Shown here in pieces: positions 38,039 to 48,856 of a stretch of 64,000 bases of DNA. The notes beneath the pieces are model-generated. The model was not told the origin of the DNA and searched no databases. It saw nothing but the letters and a program-made list of their open reading frames with translations. The stretch lies in assembly GCA_002633025.1 (NCBI GenBank), contig NMRB01000785.1, positions 104,088 to 168,087 of the forward strand, given 5' to 3'. Every line of letters begins with the position of its first letter. The stretch's first letter is position 1. The translations under genes and the position numbers were made by a program. This stretch comes from Notospermus geniculatus. Taxonomy: Eukaryota > Nemertea > Pilidiophora > Heteronemertea > Lineidae.

Positions 38039-38232
38039 CAGTAAAACCTCACTCCGTTAGTGAACACCTCCGAATAGTGAACAACCTCTGAATAACGAAC
38101 GTTCATTTTCGGTCCCAATTATTTCTTTGCATTAACAATTGCACTAAACTGGGCCCTCCTCATAGTGAACACCTCCATATAGTGAACACTTTTTCCAGTC
38201 CCAAGGGCGTTCACTATACGTAGGTTCTACTG
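38039..38232. mobile_element. Mariner/pogo-like MITE
   Basis: TA flanks CAGTAAAACCTCACTCCG at the left, and GTAGGTTCTACTG is followed by TA at the right. The inside contains repeated AGTGAACACCTCC units in both senses. The end motif CAGTRMAACCTCRCT resembles Tigger/pogo ends. A similar end occurs at 21293 (CAGTGCAACCTCGCTATAAT). Confidence 0.65.
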
Positions 38233-38238
38233 TACAAA

Positions 38239-38457
38239 GGGCCGATTTTTTAAACGATGGCTAAGATAACCATCGGGTTTCATTAACCCTCAGTTGACAA
38301 ACTTTTTGTTAATCGAAGTGAATTTTTCAATTTTATGAATCGTTGATAGCCATACATTCTAAAAGTCAAAAGGTTTACTTTGGTTAATTCACAGTTTGTC
38401 AGAAAAGCCGATGGTTAAACCGAGGTTTACCTTAACTATCGTTTAAAAAATTGGCCC
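38239..38457. mobile_element. 219-bp palindrome ending GGGCCGATTTTTTAAACGAT
   Basis: Ends GGGCCGATTTTTTAAACGAT and ATCGTTTAAAAAATTGGCCC are inverted repeats, and the inner CCATCGGGTTTCATTAACC and GGTTAATTC parts pair partly. It directly follows the mariner/pogo-like MITE. Confidence 0.75.
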
Positions 38458-38684
38458 AAAGTGAGTAAAAAAACAAATGAACATGCCGATAACATCATTT
38501 AAACCTGGTGCCGGTAACCATGGAAGTATCCATGTGGTAAGGGTCTACCGGTAGGCCCTAGGCCTAATAGAATACCATGAGACAAGGCAAGCTCTTGGAT
38601 TTTCCTCCATCATGTCCAGTGGAAGCAACACCCTACAACTGTACAAACTTAACATTCTTGAATACGCGGGGAATGGAGGTCTCC

Positions 38685-38956
38685 CTTAAAGCCCCACTGT
38701 ATTGAATGTGAAAAACGCAAATCATCGCCGCGATTCTCACACGACGTCAGCGTAGTGTAAAATGTACTACACTCTGTCAGAATACATTAGAGCTCTCCCT
38801 GCAGTTTTTTCCAATGCGTGCTGAAAACTAGGCCTTGATTCTGTGAAGTGCGTATCAGGCAAGTATTTTGGGACCTTTACGAGGCTATGGGACCTCTATG
38901 TGCACTCTCCTAACTTTTTGAAAATATCGTAAAATTCAATACTGTGGGGCTTTAAG
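38685..38956. mobile_element. Palindromic element with CTTAAAGCCCCACTGTATTG ends
   Basis: The end CTTAAAGCCCCACTGTATTG is mirrored by CAATACTGTGGGGCTTTAAG about 270 bp later. A truncated copy (TTAAAGCCCCACTGTATTGA, then AACGCAAATCATCG) lies at about 59678-59718 in a WDR36 intron. Confidence 0.75.
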
Positions 38957-39426
38957 TGGACGATCCGTGGAAGTTCTGACCAAAAGATCCGTGGATGTTC
39001 TGACCTAAGTGTGGCGGGATGTTTTGACAAATGGACGTTTTGACCGGTAACCGTTGTGTAAAGTCACCATTGGGGGAGACCACTTGAATCTGTGCCTGCT
39101 CATGGAGTTGTGGCTCTGGGCCCATGTCCCAGGTTCAAATCACACTGTAGTGTGGCCTGTTGCATTGCACTGCTACTTTACCAAAGCTTTTGTGCTGTTT
39201 GCTGCCAAGGACTGAGTAGGTCCTTCCACCAATGTTATATCAGATCTCATGATAATGATATTACATTGTACATTGTATGTTGCATTTTTGGGACCATATT
39301 TGTCAGCATTGATTTTTCTTTATTGTACACTTCATGTAAGTGCCAAGAAATAGATGTGGTTGAGTTTGGAAAATGAATTGCAAAAATGGTTGCAGTCCCA
39401 GAGAATTTACATGCAATTAAACATTT

Positions 39427-39620
39427 GTGAGCTGCTCTGGCAAAACCGGACGCTTGTCGCTCAGAAGTTGAGCCCAAACGAACTAAGATGACACCAGGAG
39501 AGAATGGAAGAAATAGATTCTGTCAGATTTCATAATAGGCAGAAACTGACAAACATTTGGCCTCAACCTCCCAAGGTATAAGAGCAACAAGCGTCTGGTT
39601 TTGCCAGAGCAGCTCACATT
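39427..39620. mobile_element. Family C MITE-like element
   Basis: AGCTGCTCTGGCAAAACCGG and CTGGTTTTGCCAGAGCAGCT are inverted ends. The inside has AGATTTCATAATAGGCAGA and AAACTGACAAACATTTGG (family C core in reverse orientation). Confidence 0.75.
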
Positions 39621-41100
39621 TTGTTCTGAATGACTAATGCCCGCTGTACACAATCCCCCAAAGTTGGATGAAAAAAACTTGACCAAAAAGATTGATTGTG
39701 TATGGCGGGAAATTGGATGAAATATTTTGCGTCAATCATAGATTGATGGAATAGAGCCTGTTTTTGAATGACAAATTGATAAAATTTGACTGTGTACGGC
39801 GGGCGTGGATATTTATTGAACAATAACCCTTCTAAGTTAGAGTTTTCTGATTACGAATGTTGTTTTATGAATGCAGATTATGCAATTGGATGGGTTTTGT
39901 AATGCCAATTTGTAAAAGATTGGATGAAAATGATTGACCATATATGGCGGGGCCCTCCACATAAAAATTTGACCAAAACGATTGATGAAAAAGTTTGATG
40001 AAAATGATTGATCGTGTATAGCGGCCATAAATGAAGTAAGGGTTGAAGCGTAGGCCTGAGCATTATTAGCTCCAGCAGTTATCACTGTGGACAATGTACA
40101 AAAGATATAGTCGGGAGAATGGTCCACTTGCCATATCTTTGTAATTTAGGGTGGACAAATGCCTCCGATTTATAGCCAATACAAAAACACGACTGTTGGG
40201 CTCCTATTGATAAACCCAGGTTGCGACCCTGTGTACCATATTAACCAAGAGAATGATCAATGGACTCTTCTTTCCAGCATCTTTCCCCTTTCCCCCTCTG
40301 GTGGAAACACTGCTCATTATGATTGTGCATCAATATTTTGCTCAAAGAAGTGCTATTTTATCAATAAATCAACATATCCATATAGATAGGATACAATTTC
40401 TCTTGTCTTACTGAAGATAGAGGCTGGGGTGTTGCAGTTGATTTGTACACATAAGAATATGTAGGCCTGGCCTTGTATTAACTGGCCAGGGTTGATGCAT
40501 ACACCTTGCTGGACTGAGCTGTGGTGCAGAGTTGTCACTAACAAGGAGTTGTCCATTGGCGCCGGGCACGCCCCCCTTGGGTCCACCACTGCATATAAGA
40601 TGGAAGAACATCAGAAAGCTTGATTGGACTGAAGAAATAATCTTTTATTTGTCTTCACTCAACACAGTGAAACACTATCAATATTTTTGTGTTTATGAAA
40701 AGAGATCTGCTTGAGATGATAGGAATCAACCATAAAGGTTAAACTGCGGACAATGAACTTACCGAGGCATACACTTCATGAGTTGCCACCAGATGTCTCT
40801 CACCATGGAGGTATAAAATAATATTTTATACCTCCATGCTCTCACTGCCTGAATTTTGGCTTTACGTAAGAGGCACGAGCTTCAACTTTTTTTTGGTGAA
40901 GAGGTAGGCCTACATGAACCTGTCAACTTGATGCTTTGAATTCCATTTCTGAGGATAACAGAGCTATTTTCAGCACAATTAGTGCCCCCTCCCTGTGAAA
41001 ATGTACGTCAGCCTATTCAAATGTACACAGATGACCCTGCGCTCACATCGATCGTTCGTGGGGTTCTCATTAATTCAGTCCTTTTGTATCATACATGTAA

Positions 41101-43088
41101 TGTAGTATTGGGATAGGCAGCCGCCCCTTTAAGAGGGCCCCCGTGTGTAACCCCCGTGGATTTAGTATATATAGTTAGGTGTGCGCGAGCACAGGGCTTC
41201 TTCTTACAGCGTGGCCTTGGGCAAGTGCAGTACCCTGCACCTCTGTCCGCCACGCACTATGATTAACAGTTGATTCAGTATCCCCCGGTTCAAGGTGGCC
41301 ACCTCGAATAACGTTGTAAGGATAAAGAATAAAGCAAGAGTATGAATACAGAACCCAACCAAGTATTTCCGCATATAACATGGTGAAGAACCCGAGAAAG
41401 ATCGTAACCGGACCGAATCGAAAAAGATCGATGGATGTCTCACACGTGTCGCTACGTCACCTGCGACAAAATCAACGTTTCCGCTGACAAACGAAGTTCG
41501 AATTTTCACATGGATTATTTAACGTTCATAAGTATTCAATTACGATCATTTTGGACGCTATCTTATCAATTTCGCACAATTACATGATACGTAAACCTCC
41601 TTCGGAACCCGTCGACGTAAGTTTTAAAAGTTAGCAGTATCCATCTTGCCTCTTTCATTGCATTTAGCAACTGAACTCTGATTGGACGAAATATCATTGG
41701 ACGAAACCTTATTGGACGAAAGTTGACATCTCGCGATACGGAATGTCGTGACGTCATTTCTCATCGGAAAACCCGGAAGTGATTTTGGAACTGTGTTTAT
41801 CTCATCACGCAACATATTTAGGACACTGCAAGTTTATCATTGGAACTTCATGGATCTCTTGTGTGTTTGATGTGTGTTTTGTGGAGAATTCAATCTGTTT
41901 TGGGAACTGTTTAAATCTCCTCGAACGAGACAGTACAAAGCTGTGGTTGAAAAGTTTCTCATTGGAACTTCATGGATCTCCTCTGTGTGTTTGATGTGTG
42001 TTTTGTGGAGAATTCAATCTGTTTTGGGAACTGTTTAAATCTCCTCGAACGAGACAGTACAAAGCTGTGGTTGAAAAGTTTCTCATTGGAACTTCATGGA
42101 TCTCCTCTGTGTGTTTGATGTGTGTTTTGTGGCGAATTAAATCTGTTTTGGGAACTGTTTAAATCTCCTCGAACGAGACAGTACAAAGTTGTGTTGAAAT
42201 TCTGTTCACGTGTTTGTGATTGTAAAATTTTTTTTTGTTGACATTTTAGTATGTGTGTATGAGTTGATAGGAGAAAAATGCAAGTTGGAATTTTATTGGT
42301 GAAAATTTTGGTGCAGTACTGTAAGAATTGAATGTTTTTTTTTTCAGGTCATTAGTGACAGAGAAGGTTGATCATTATCTTTTAATGGGAATGTTATAGT
42401 TACATCAAACTGGTATGGAGAAAGTTTTGTTTGGTAATGATAATAGTGTTGCTTCTTTAGCGAAGTGAGTTTTTGTACCTTTAGATTTACCGGTATTGTT
42501 CTTCAATTTTTAACCCATTTCTTTATTACAGCTCAAGTAAATTGTAAACCAAGAGTCTTGTAACACAGGGAATAGAATATTTTGGGAATTTTGAGTTTGG
42601 GAATAAGTGTTTGAAAGTTTAAAGTTTTTAGTTTTAAAGTGTTATGAGACATTTGGTAAAGTTTCAATGGGCTTGAACCACCCATTTCTTTGTAAAATTT
42701 GTAAGGTTGAGCCACCCTCCCGATTTTAAGGAAAATCTTTGTAAAATTTGTAAGGTTGAGCCACCCTCCCGATTTTACGAACAAAAAAAAAAAAAATTAG
42801 GAAAAGTGGGATGTAGTATTGGGATAGGCAGCCGCCCCTTTAAGAGGGCCCCCGTGTGTAACCCCCGTGGATTTAGTATATATAGTTAGGTGTGCGCGAG
42901 CACAGGGCTTCTTACAGCGTGGCCTTGGGCAAGTGCAGTACCCTGCACCTCTGTCCGCCACGCACTATGATTAACAGTTGATTCAGTATCCCCCGGTTCA
43001 AGGTGGCCACCTCGAATAACGTTGTAAAGATGAAGAATAAAGGAAGATTATGATAACAGAATCCAACCTAGTATTTCCGTATATAACA
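41101..43088 (+). mobile_element. Small non-autonomous LTR retroelement
   Basis: Two near-identical direct repeats, 41101-41380 (280 bp) and 42812-43088 (277 bp), begin TGTAGTATTGGG and end TATAACA (TG...CA). GTAA flanks both outer ends (41097-41100 and 43089-43092), which would be a 4-bp target duplication. A TGGTGAAGAACCCGAG stretch follows the left LTR at the usual primer-binding position. A purine run (AGGAAAAGTGGGA) precedes the right LTR. The 1.43-kb interior contains no gag, protease, reverse transcriptase or integrase, so the element is of TRIM/LARD type and needs a partner. Which tRNA would prime it is not clear. Confidence 0.85.
41838..42197 (+). repeat. About 120-bp tandem repeat inside the LTR element
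   Basis: Three units start CATTGGAACTTCATGGATCT (41838, about 41960 and about 42081). Each contains GTGTGTTTGATGTGTGTTTT, TTTTGGGAACTGTTTAAATC and CGAACGAGACAGTACAAAG. Units 2 and 3 are almost identical. A smaller repeat of about 50 bp (TTTGTAAAATTTGTAAGGTT, GAGCCACCCTCCCGATTTT) lies at 42690-42780. Confidence 0.85.
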
Positions 43089-43244
43089 GTAAGATCAACT
43101 GGTCGGAATTCAACAAAATTTGCACTGAACGTGCAGAAGGGTCTTGCCAATCATATGGAAAAGTCAGAATGCAAATCAAATCTGTTGAGGTTTAAAGGGA
43201 TATTGTCCACATTTATAAAATGATAAATTTGTTAAGTTGAACCT

Positions 43245-44093
43245 TTATGTTTGATTCCTTTTATATGTTGAGATATAAAAAATGTAGCTAGTGCTGAACA
43301 GCACAAAAGTGACAAACAAAAAGTAGGTACCAGTTCTTGCTACCTTCTCATTTGGCCACAGAAAGGTAACCAAAGCAACGAAGATCCAAAGTTTGAAATA
43401 TAGTAGGATGATCCAGTTGGAAATCCCAGATGCAAACAATAGAATAAGAAACACAAGCAGGGAGGTCAGTGCTGTCCCTCTCTTTCCATACTTTACTGCA
43501 AATGTTATACTCCCTGCATCTTTATCCGGGGTGAAGTCCATAATGGTACTATAGCTGTGCATACCAACAACGCCTAACAGCAGGTAGTAGCCCTTGTGTG
43601 GGAATCCTGCTAGACCAGGCCCATAGCTGAGAGCCATCAAGACAATGGCAAAAAAACCTAAAGCATTAGAGATGGAATCCAGTGGGGGTTTTTCTTTCAG
43701 TCTCAGAGGTGGAACTGAATAAGCCCAAGCCAGGAAGACTAATATGAAGGTTGCTATCACATTTAGAAAACTTGGTTGTAGTAATGCAGGTAGGGACACC
43801 AACAGAACACAGACCCGAGCTATAGACAACACATCGGATACTTCAGCCTCTTTCAAAATGGTTCCCTGCATACCCCCCTTTCTAGGATTTCTCCGGTCTG
43901 TCTCCATATCATAGACGTCATTGATCCCAAAAACCAGGAAACAGGCTGGGAAAGTCAACATGAGAGAATGTAGGACTATAAGAGGTGTGATTGCAATCTT
44001 GGTTTGGATTATAGTTCCAAGGAAAACAAGAGCAGGCCCAGCTATGTATCCTATTGGCCTGGATATTTTAATAATCCTCCAAAACTTGAGCAT
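43245..44093 (-). CDS. UbiA-family membrane prenyltransferase, intronless
   Basis: One uninterrupted frame of 282 residues begins MLKFWRIIKISRPIGY and shows seven to nine hydrophobic spans. The first Asp-rich motif is at 58-66 (NDVYDMETD, followed by RRNPRKGG). YSVPPLRLKEKPPLD lies at 125-139. The second acidic motif is DFTPDKDAG at 186-194. These are the metal/diphosphate-binding features of UbiA enzymes, which move a prenyl chain onto an aromatic or polyene acceptor in a membrane. The DxETDRRNPRK form recalls bacterial, archaeal and fungal branches (lycopene-elongase-like) more than animal COQ2, COX10 or UBIAD1. The substrate is unknown. The neighbours are intron-rich; this gene has none. 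A small LTR element lies 157 bp past its stop. Lateral acquisition is a possibility, but I cannot test it here. Confidence 0.85.
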   Translation of the reverse strand: MLKFWRIIKISRPIGYIAGPALVFLGTIIQTKIAITPLIVLHSLMLTFPACFLVFGINDVYDMETDRRNPRKGGMQGTILKEAEVSDVLSIARVCVLLVSLPALLQPSFLNVIATFILVFLAWAYSVPPLRLKEKPPLDSISNALGFFAIVLMALSYGPGLAGFPHKGYYLLLGVVGMHSYSTIMDFTPDKDAGSITFAVKYGKRGTALTSLLVFLILLFASGISNWIILLYFKLWIFVALVTFLWPNEKVARTGTYFLFVTFVLFSTSYIFYISTYKRNQT

Positions 44094-44935
44094 TGTACTT
44101 GTTATGTTTCTGTTTCCAGTTCACCAACAAGTTTAAACTGGTTCCCACACTGAAGCACACTACCAGAACATCCCTTGATCTTTCCACAACGGCAAGTTTC
44201 CCTTTGATTTCAGCTCATCACGGATGCACACAATGCCCATGCAATCCCTTGTGCGTTATCTATAGGAAGATTCCTTTCAGCAAATCAGGTGGTGGAGAAA
44301 AGCCAAGGCGTTTTCAGTCATATCCAATAAAAATAGATGGAGTCACCGGTACCGGTATTTCTGGCTCACTGTTATCTTAATTTATGCCAGTTTCTTGATA
44401 TTGAACCAATCATCATCATCATCATCATCATCGTATTGAGAGCCACTATAGCCATTTGTTGACTTTGGGCTCCTCCAGTTGAAAGTTAATAACGCGGTGC
44501 CAAAAACGCAAAGGCTTAGGTGCAGACGGTTAAGAGTAACAAAAAACAGTGGTATAGTTCCTCACGTGTACACGTCGCAATACATCATCAGTAAAATATA
44601 ATGAATCCAATCCATCTCCCTGTTGTTCGACACGAAAATAAACAATCAGGCTGAAATAAAAGATTTCAGAGTTAAGGTGACGTCTTCAGCGCCATCTATT
44701 ATTTTAGTTCACCAAATACAAAAGTGTAGGCTATATGCCGCTCACAAATTACAGCATCCTATGACTCGATATCCTGATGATCTTTTGGAGGTCTATAGTC
44801 CACATTAGCCTCGTTGAATACGAAAATTCGGCACTGATATGATTTTCTTACAAGAAATGGCCGTGCCATCTCTAAAGTTCAGGGTTAGGGATTAAAACTA
44901 TGGGCGGTATTTTCCGCCAAAATCTCAAAGACGGA

Positions 44936-46430
44936 TATGTTCAAGGAGGGAAGTCCGAAGTGGGAAGTCCAAATAGGGAATTCTACGTTGTTTCCATTAG
45001 AATCACAAAGGGAAGTTCAAAGTGGGATGTTCAAAGTGGATGTTCGAAGTGGGAAGTCCAAAGTGGGATGTTCAAAGTGGGATGTTGAAAGTGGGATGTT
45101 CAAAGTGGGAAGTTCAAAGTGGGAAGTTCAAAGTGGGAAGTTCACAGAGGGAAGATCACAGACGGAAGGTCACAGAGTGGTGTTGAAAGAGGGATGTTCA
45201 AAGTGGGAAGTTCAAAGAGGGAAGTTCACGGAAGGAATTCCAAAGAAAACAAAAACAAAAGAATTGTGAATCAATATTATGAATTATAATTTGCACGACA
45301 AAAATTGTTCCGATCGTGGATTTCAATCTTTTATCCCGCCTCGTTCATATCGTTAATTTGCCTAACTGGGCTGCTCCATTATGGGGTCAAGGGGGGAAGG
45401 GGTTAATGACATTTTGTACCGGCACATGTTCAACACGGATCGCTACATGTAGGCCTAAAACAACAATGCTAGGATCTGACTGCACGCCAAATTTCTGTTA
45501 GCGCAACATACATAGGCCCTACATGTAGGCCTATATACGCAAAGTGTCAACATATGTAGGCCTATACTGCTCGGCCCACGCCTATTCACATTACACACAC
45601 AACACAATCCTCGCATTCGGCAGACCAGCTACGAGGCCATGCCTTCACCCCACAGCATAATGGAACAGTCCAATTATGCTTTTTGTTGACAAAATGTTGT
45701 AGCCGTGCGGGAGATTACGTGTTTAGTTTATTTTTAGATGAATGACTTAAATACTATTCCTTACTACCCTCTGTGAAATATTCCCACTTTGAACATCCCA
45801 CTTTGGACTTCCCACTATTGAACTTCCCTCTTTGACATTACCAGAAATTTGTAATGCTGGCGATCCCCTAGATGTCGTGCCAACAGCGTCATAGAGCCAA
45901 TCAGAATGACGTGACGCATTTACTGAACCTGTGCGCCGCGCGTGATTACACTCGTGCTCGGCGTGCGTCGTAGCGTCGTAATGCCGTTGTAATGGTGAAT
46001 TTAAAAAAAGTCACCTAACTTCAACCCCCCTATGTACAGTGACAAAAGTTATCGAAATCTCATTCGGCAGACCAGCTACGAGGCCATGCCTTCACCCCAC
46101 AGCATAATGGAACAGTCCAATTATGCTTTTTGTTGACAAAATGTTGTAGCCGTGCGGGAGATGTGTTTAGTTTATTTTTAGATGAATGACTTAAATACTA
46201 TTCCTTACTACCCTCTGTGAAATATTCCCACTTTGAACATCCCACTTTGAACATCCCACTTTGGACTTCCCACTATTGAACTTCCCTCTTTGAACATTGC
46301 TCTGTGAACTTCCCACTTTGAACTTCCAACTTTGAACTTCCCACTTCGAACTTCCCAGGTTGAACTTCCCACTTTGAACTTCCCTCTGTGATGTCTAATG
46401 GAAACAACGTAGAAATATTCCCTCAAAAAC
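44936..46430. repeat. Foldback block of GGGAAGTTCAAAGT repeats
   Basis: The left part (about 44936-45245) is an array of 11-12-bp units GGGAAGTTCAAAGT / GGGATGTTCAAAGT. The same units appear in reverse complement (CCCACTTTGAACTTCCC) at 45776-45835 and 46205-46395. The outer flanks are also inverted: TTCTACGTTGTTTCCATTAG near 44983 and CTAATGGAAACAACGTAGAA near 46396. Within the block about 170 bp (TTCGGCAGACCAGCTACGAG ... CTCTGTGAAATATTCCCAC) is directly duplicated at 45617 and 46063. It would form a long hairpin and looks like a foldback transposon. Confidence 0.7.
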
Positions 46431-46690
46431 TTCAAAATGTGGTCAAGTTGGAAAGGGTTAAACAGGAGGACATATTTCCAACAATTAGCCAATACCAATC
46501 CCTTGTAAAAAAACCAACGCCAATAAAAGTAATCATTTTGTCTTAATCAGCAGAATGAGATACGCGGTACCGTAGTTCAATGCAGTTGAGTATGAGATCC
46601 ATGGGCCTCTAGTTACAGCATTTTCCCGCCGAAAAGATCGTCAGTACCATGCGGCCGGCCGAAAGGCTGGTGGTCCCAGAAGTAAGATCA

Positions 46691-46853
46691 GGGCTGGGTT
46701 GCACAAAACTCATGTTAGCGCTAACATGATGTTAGCGCTAACATCATGTTAAATGACGTAAAATGACAATGGATTTTGACGTCATCTAACATAAAAGTTA
46801 GGCTAGCGCTAACACCATGTTAGCGCTAACATGAGTTTTGTGCAACCGGCCCC
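46691..46853. mobile_element. Palindrome ending GGSYGGGTTGCACAAAACTC
   Basis: GGTTGCACAAAACTCATGTT is mirrored by AACATGAGTTTTGTGCAACC. The inside is dominated by TGTTAGCGCTAACATG palindromes. About 163 bp, non-coding. It belongs in design with the GGGCC/GGCCC-ended palindromes elsewhere in the window. Confidence 0.75.
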
Positions 46854-47356
46854 AGCACTCAAGTGAATATAGGCCTAGGCCTACTAGAAAGAAATTGGTA
46901 GGCCTAAACGAATCTGGTAGGCCTATGACTGAAAAGAGCATTCTTCCAAGATTAGACCCAAATAAATTATTGAAGAATGCAAGCAAAGGTTGCGTTTGGA
47001 AGGACGGGGAAGGACTCCATTTTGAAATACGTCCGTACCAACTGGAGTTGATCGCATCATACACAGGACGTGTACACAGTGTAGCAATGTGTAGGCCTAG
47101 GCCCTACAGCTGTTAGGTCAACGAGCAAACATGGGTCTTTGTCACGCACATTCTCATAAACTACGCATTGACCAGAGACAACAACGTTTGGGAATGTTTA
47201 GTGATTATTTGGGGAGTGTCCTCCACCTACTTTTAGGCCAGAAAGTGATGCGAGCTTTGCGGAATCAATGGCTTTTCTGCACTCATCGAGAGGCACATTT
47301 TGCCATCACCTTTTTTGTATTGCGCTTGTAGCATCTGCACCAATTCCGTGTCTGTT

Positions 47357-47889
47357 CCCAGGTTCTGATTTAGAGACCTAGGCACGAGCTCATTCTCATT
47401 ATCTCGTTGGACACGTGAATTAGCATAGGTTGGTTTCACGATCCTCCGCCAGGTGGTACTCTTGCATATCACACGATCAGACACACCCATCATGGCCATG
47501 CACACATGACACATGCACACGTACATGGGAATGACAACCTCGCCCCCGGGGTCTCTAAATCAGAACCTGGGTACAGTTTGTAACTTTCAGTTCATTCTAC
47601 AGTTGCTGTCGAGAAAATGTCACTATGATTATGATTTGGTTACGTCTGATAGTAGTTTTTCCTGATGTGTCCTGATTTAGACAAATTTTCCATGCTTTTC
47701 TTGCAGCTGGATGGAGATGAAGCGACGTATGATGCCAGTATTGGTGAAATAGTTGAGAAGTGAGTCCTTTGCTGACTTGTTTATCCTGAATTTCAAAACC
47801 ATCACCTATCTTTTAAAGGAGTACTAGGCCTAGGCCTACCCCATTTGCATCTCAAAATTAAAACTTTGCTGTTAGGCTGATTCTGAAAA
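47357..47889 (+). pseudogene. Displaced copy of a GCN2 intron-exon segment ending at an N
   Basis: Matches 34947-35695 in order and orientation and includes GCN2 exon 35511-35563 (here 47707-47759) with its acceptor TTCTTGCAG and donor GTGAGT. The exon differs only by silent changes (GAC/GAT and GAA/GAG). The copy lacks the 126-bp MITE and part of the palindromic arms. It stops at ATTCTGAAAA directly before the single N at 47890. It has no neighbouring GCN2 exons, so it cannot be a working gene. The best explanation is a piece of the other haplotype placed here by the assembler. Confidence 0.8.
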
Positions 47890-48292
47890 NGCTGATTTCG
47901 GACATTTTGCAAATGCTCTTTGTTTTCCTAATTAATGAAACTAATGTCGCATTTTTCTTTCATGATTATGTAGTTCACATTAAAAAATATTATACCTGAA
48001 GTTATCATGAAAATCAAACAACTGCAACATAATGAAAAATTAGTTGGGAAAAATGTTCCGAAAAAGAACATGCCCTTTTAGAAAATAAGATTGCTTTTAC
48101 ACAGGCCATTTATTGGCATTTGAGAGCAAAATTAGACACTCTAACCATATAGCGTGGTTCATTGGTTTATTGGACTTGGGCTTTTTGGGACTAAAGGCAA
48201 TCAAATGCTGAGCCTGCCAATTTTTTATTTTTGACAAGCCAAATATTGGGGGGGGGGTGCAGGTGCCCCCCCCTGCTCCTACACTCATGTAA

Positions 48293-48512
48293 ATGTGACC
48301 TGTCACCACAAAACAAGTATAAAGTCGCTCTGAAGTTGGCAGGTTGAGACCAACGTTTTGTCAATTTCAGTAAGCCTAGGCATATTATCTGTCTTTTGTA
48401 AAATCTGAATGATTACATTTCTTCCTTTATTTCCTGGAGTTATCTTGCTTCATCCTGGTTCACATCTTGTGCGACTTATTACCTGATTTGATATCATGTG
48501 ACGGGTCACAAA
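48293..48512. mobile_element. Family C MITE-like element
   Basis: ATGTGACCTGTCACCACAAA at one end and GTGACGGGTCACA at the other. The core is GAGACCAACGTTTTGTCAAT, TTTCAG and TTATCTGTCTTTTGTAAAAT. It lies downstream of the BTB exon donor. Confidence 0.65.
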
Positions 48513-48856
48513 TATCAAGGAATTGATTGTCAATTTGTGTAATTTAGTTATTTCACGTTGGCTCGCCGTATTTCAAAACTGGTATCAGGATGAAAGTTAT
48601 TCATCTGCAAATTTCATTGTTTGTAGGCCTACTGGTATAAAGTAGATTTACAATACAATTAGGAACCCACACCATTTTTTAATCCCGAAAACATACCCAG
48701 TGCGTAGAAAACAGAGGAAAGCAATGCAAAAGTGACACATCATGGACGTCCTTGAGGTTCCTCATTGTTTTTTTCTCTATGTTCAATTATCAAAAAATAT
48801 TTCTTCTCGTAATCCTCGGTTCTTTCTCAGTTGTGCCAAATTCAGAAAAGGCCTAC

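Larger units (their letters stand above)
37116..41100. other. Gene-free spacer after EIF2AK4, with several small elements
   Basis: No conserved exon is seen on either strand. Contents: a GGATCCA-ended element (37219-37365), short GAAT runs (37968-37993), a TA-flanked mariner/pogo-like MITE (38039-38232), a GGGCCGATTTTTTAAACG palindrome (38239-38457), a palindromic element (38685-38956), a family C element (39427-39620), AT-rich stretches with recurrent GATTGATNGTGTAYRGCGG motifs (39650-40030), and a short inverted pair TATAAAATAATATTTTATA at about 40814-40832. Confidence 0.55.
44094..48856. other. Gene-free stretch between UbiA and the BTB exon
   Basis: Contents: an (ATC)n run at 44406-44433, the foldback repeat block 44936-46430, a GTTGCACAAAACT palindrome (46691-46853), GGCCTA-rich low-complexity DNA (46870-47110), the displaced GCN2 fragment (47357-47889) ending at a single N (47890), and a family C element (48293-48512). 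No exon of UbiA or of the BTB gene is visible here. Confidence 0.55.

Noticed and set aside
43245-44093. Calling the UbiA gene UBIAD1, COQ2 or COX10
   Set aside because: Motif text (NDVYDMETDRRNPRKGG, YSVPPLRLK, DFTPDKDAG) and the intronless structure do not match these animal genes closely enough for a symbol.
46838-47116. 92-codon plus-strand frame in GGCCTA-rich DNA (GRPMTEKSILPRLDPNKLLK)
   Set aside because: No domain is recognised, it begins in a palindromic element, and it lacks convincing splice borders. I leave it unassigned.
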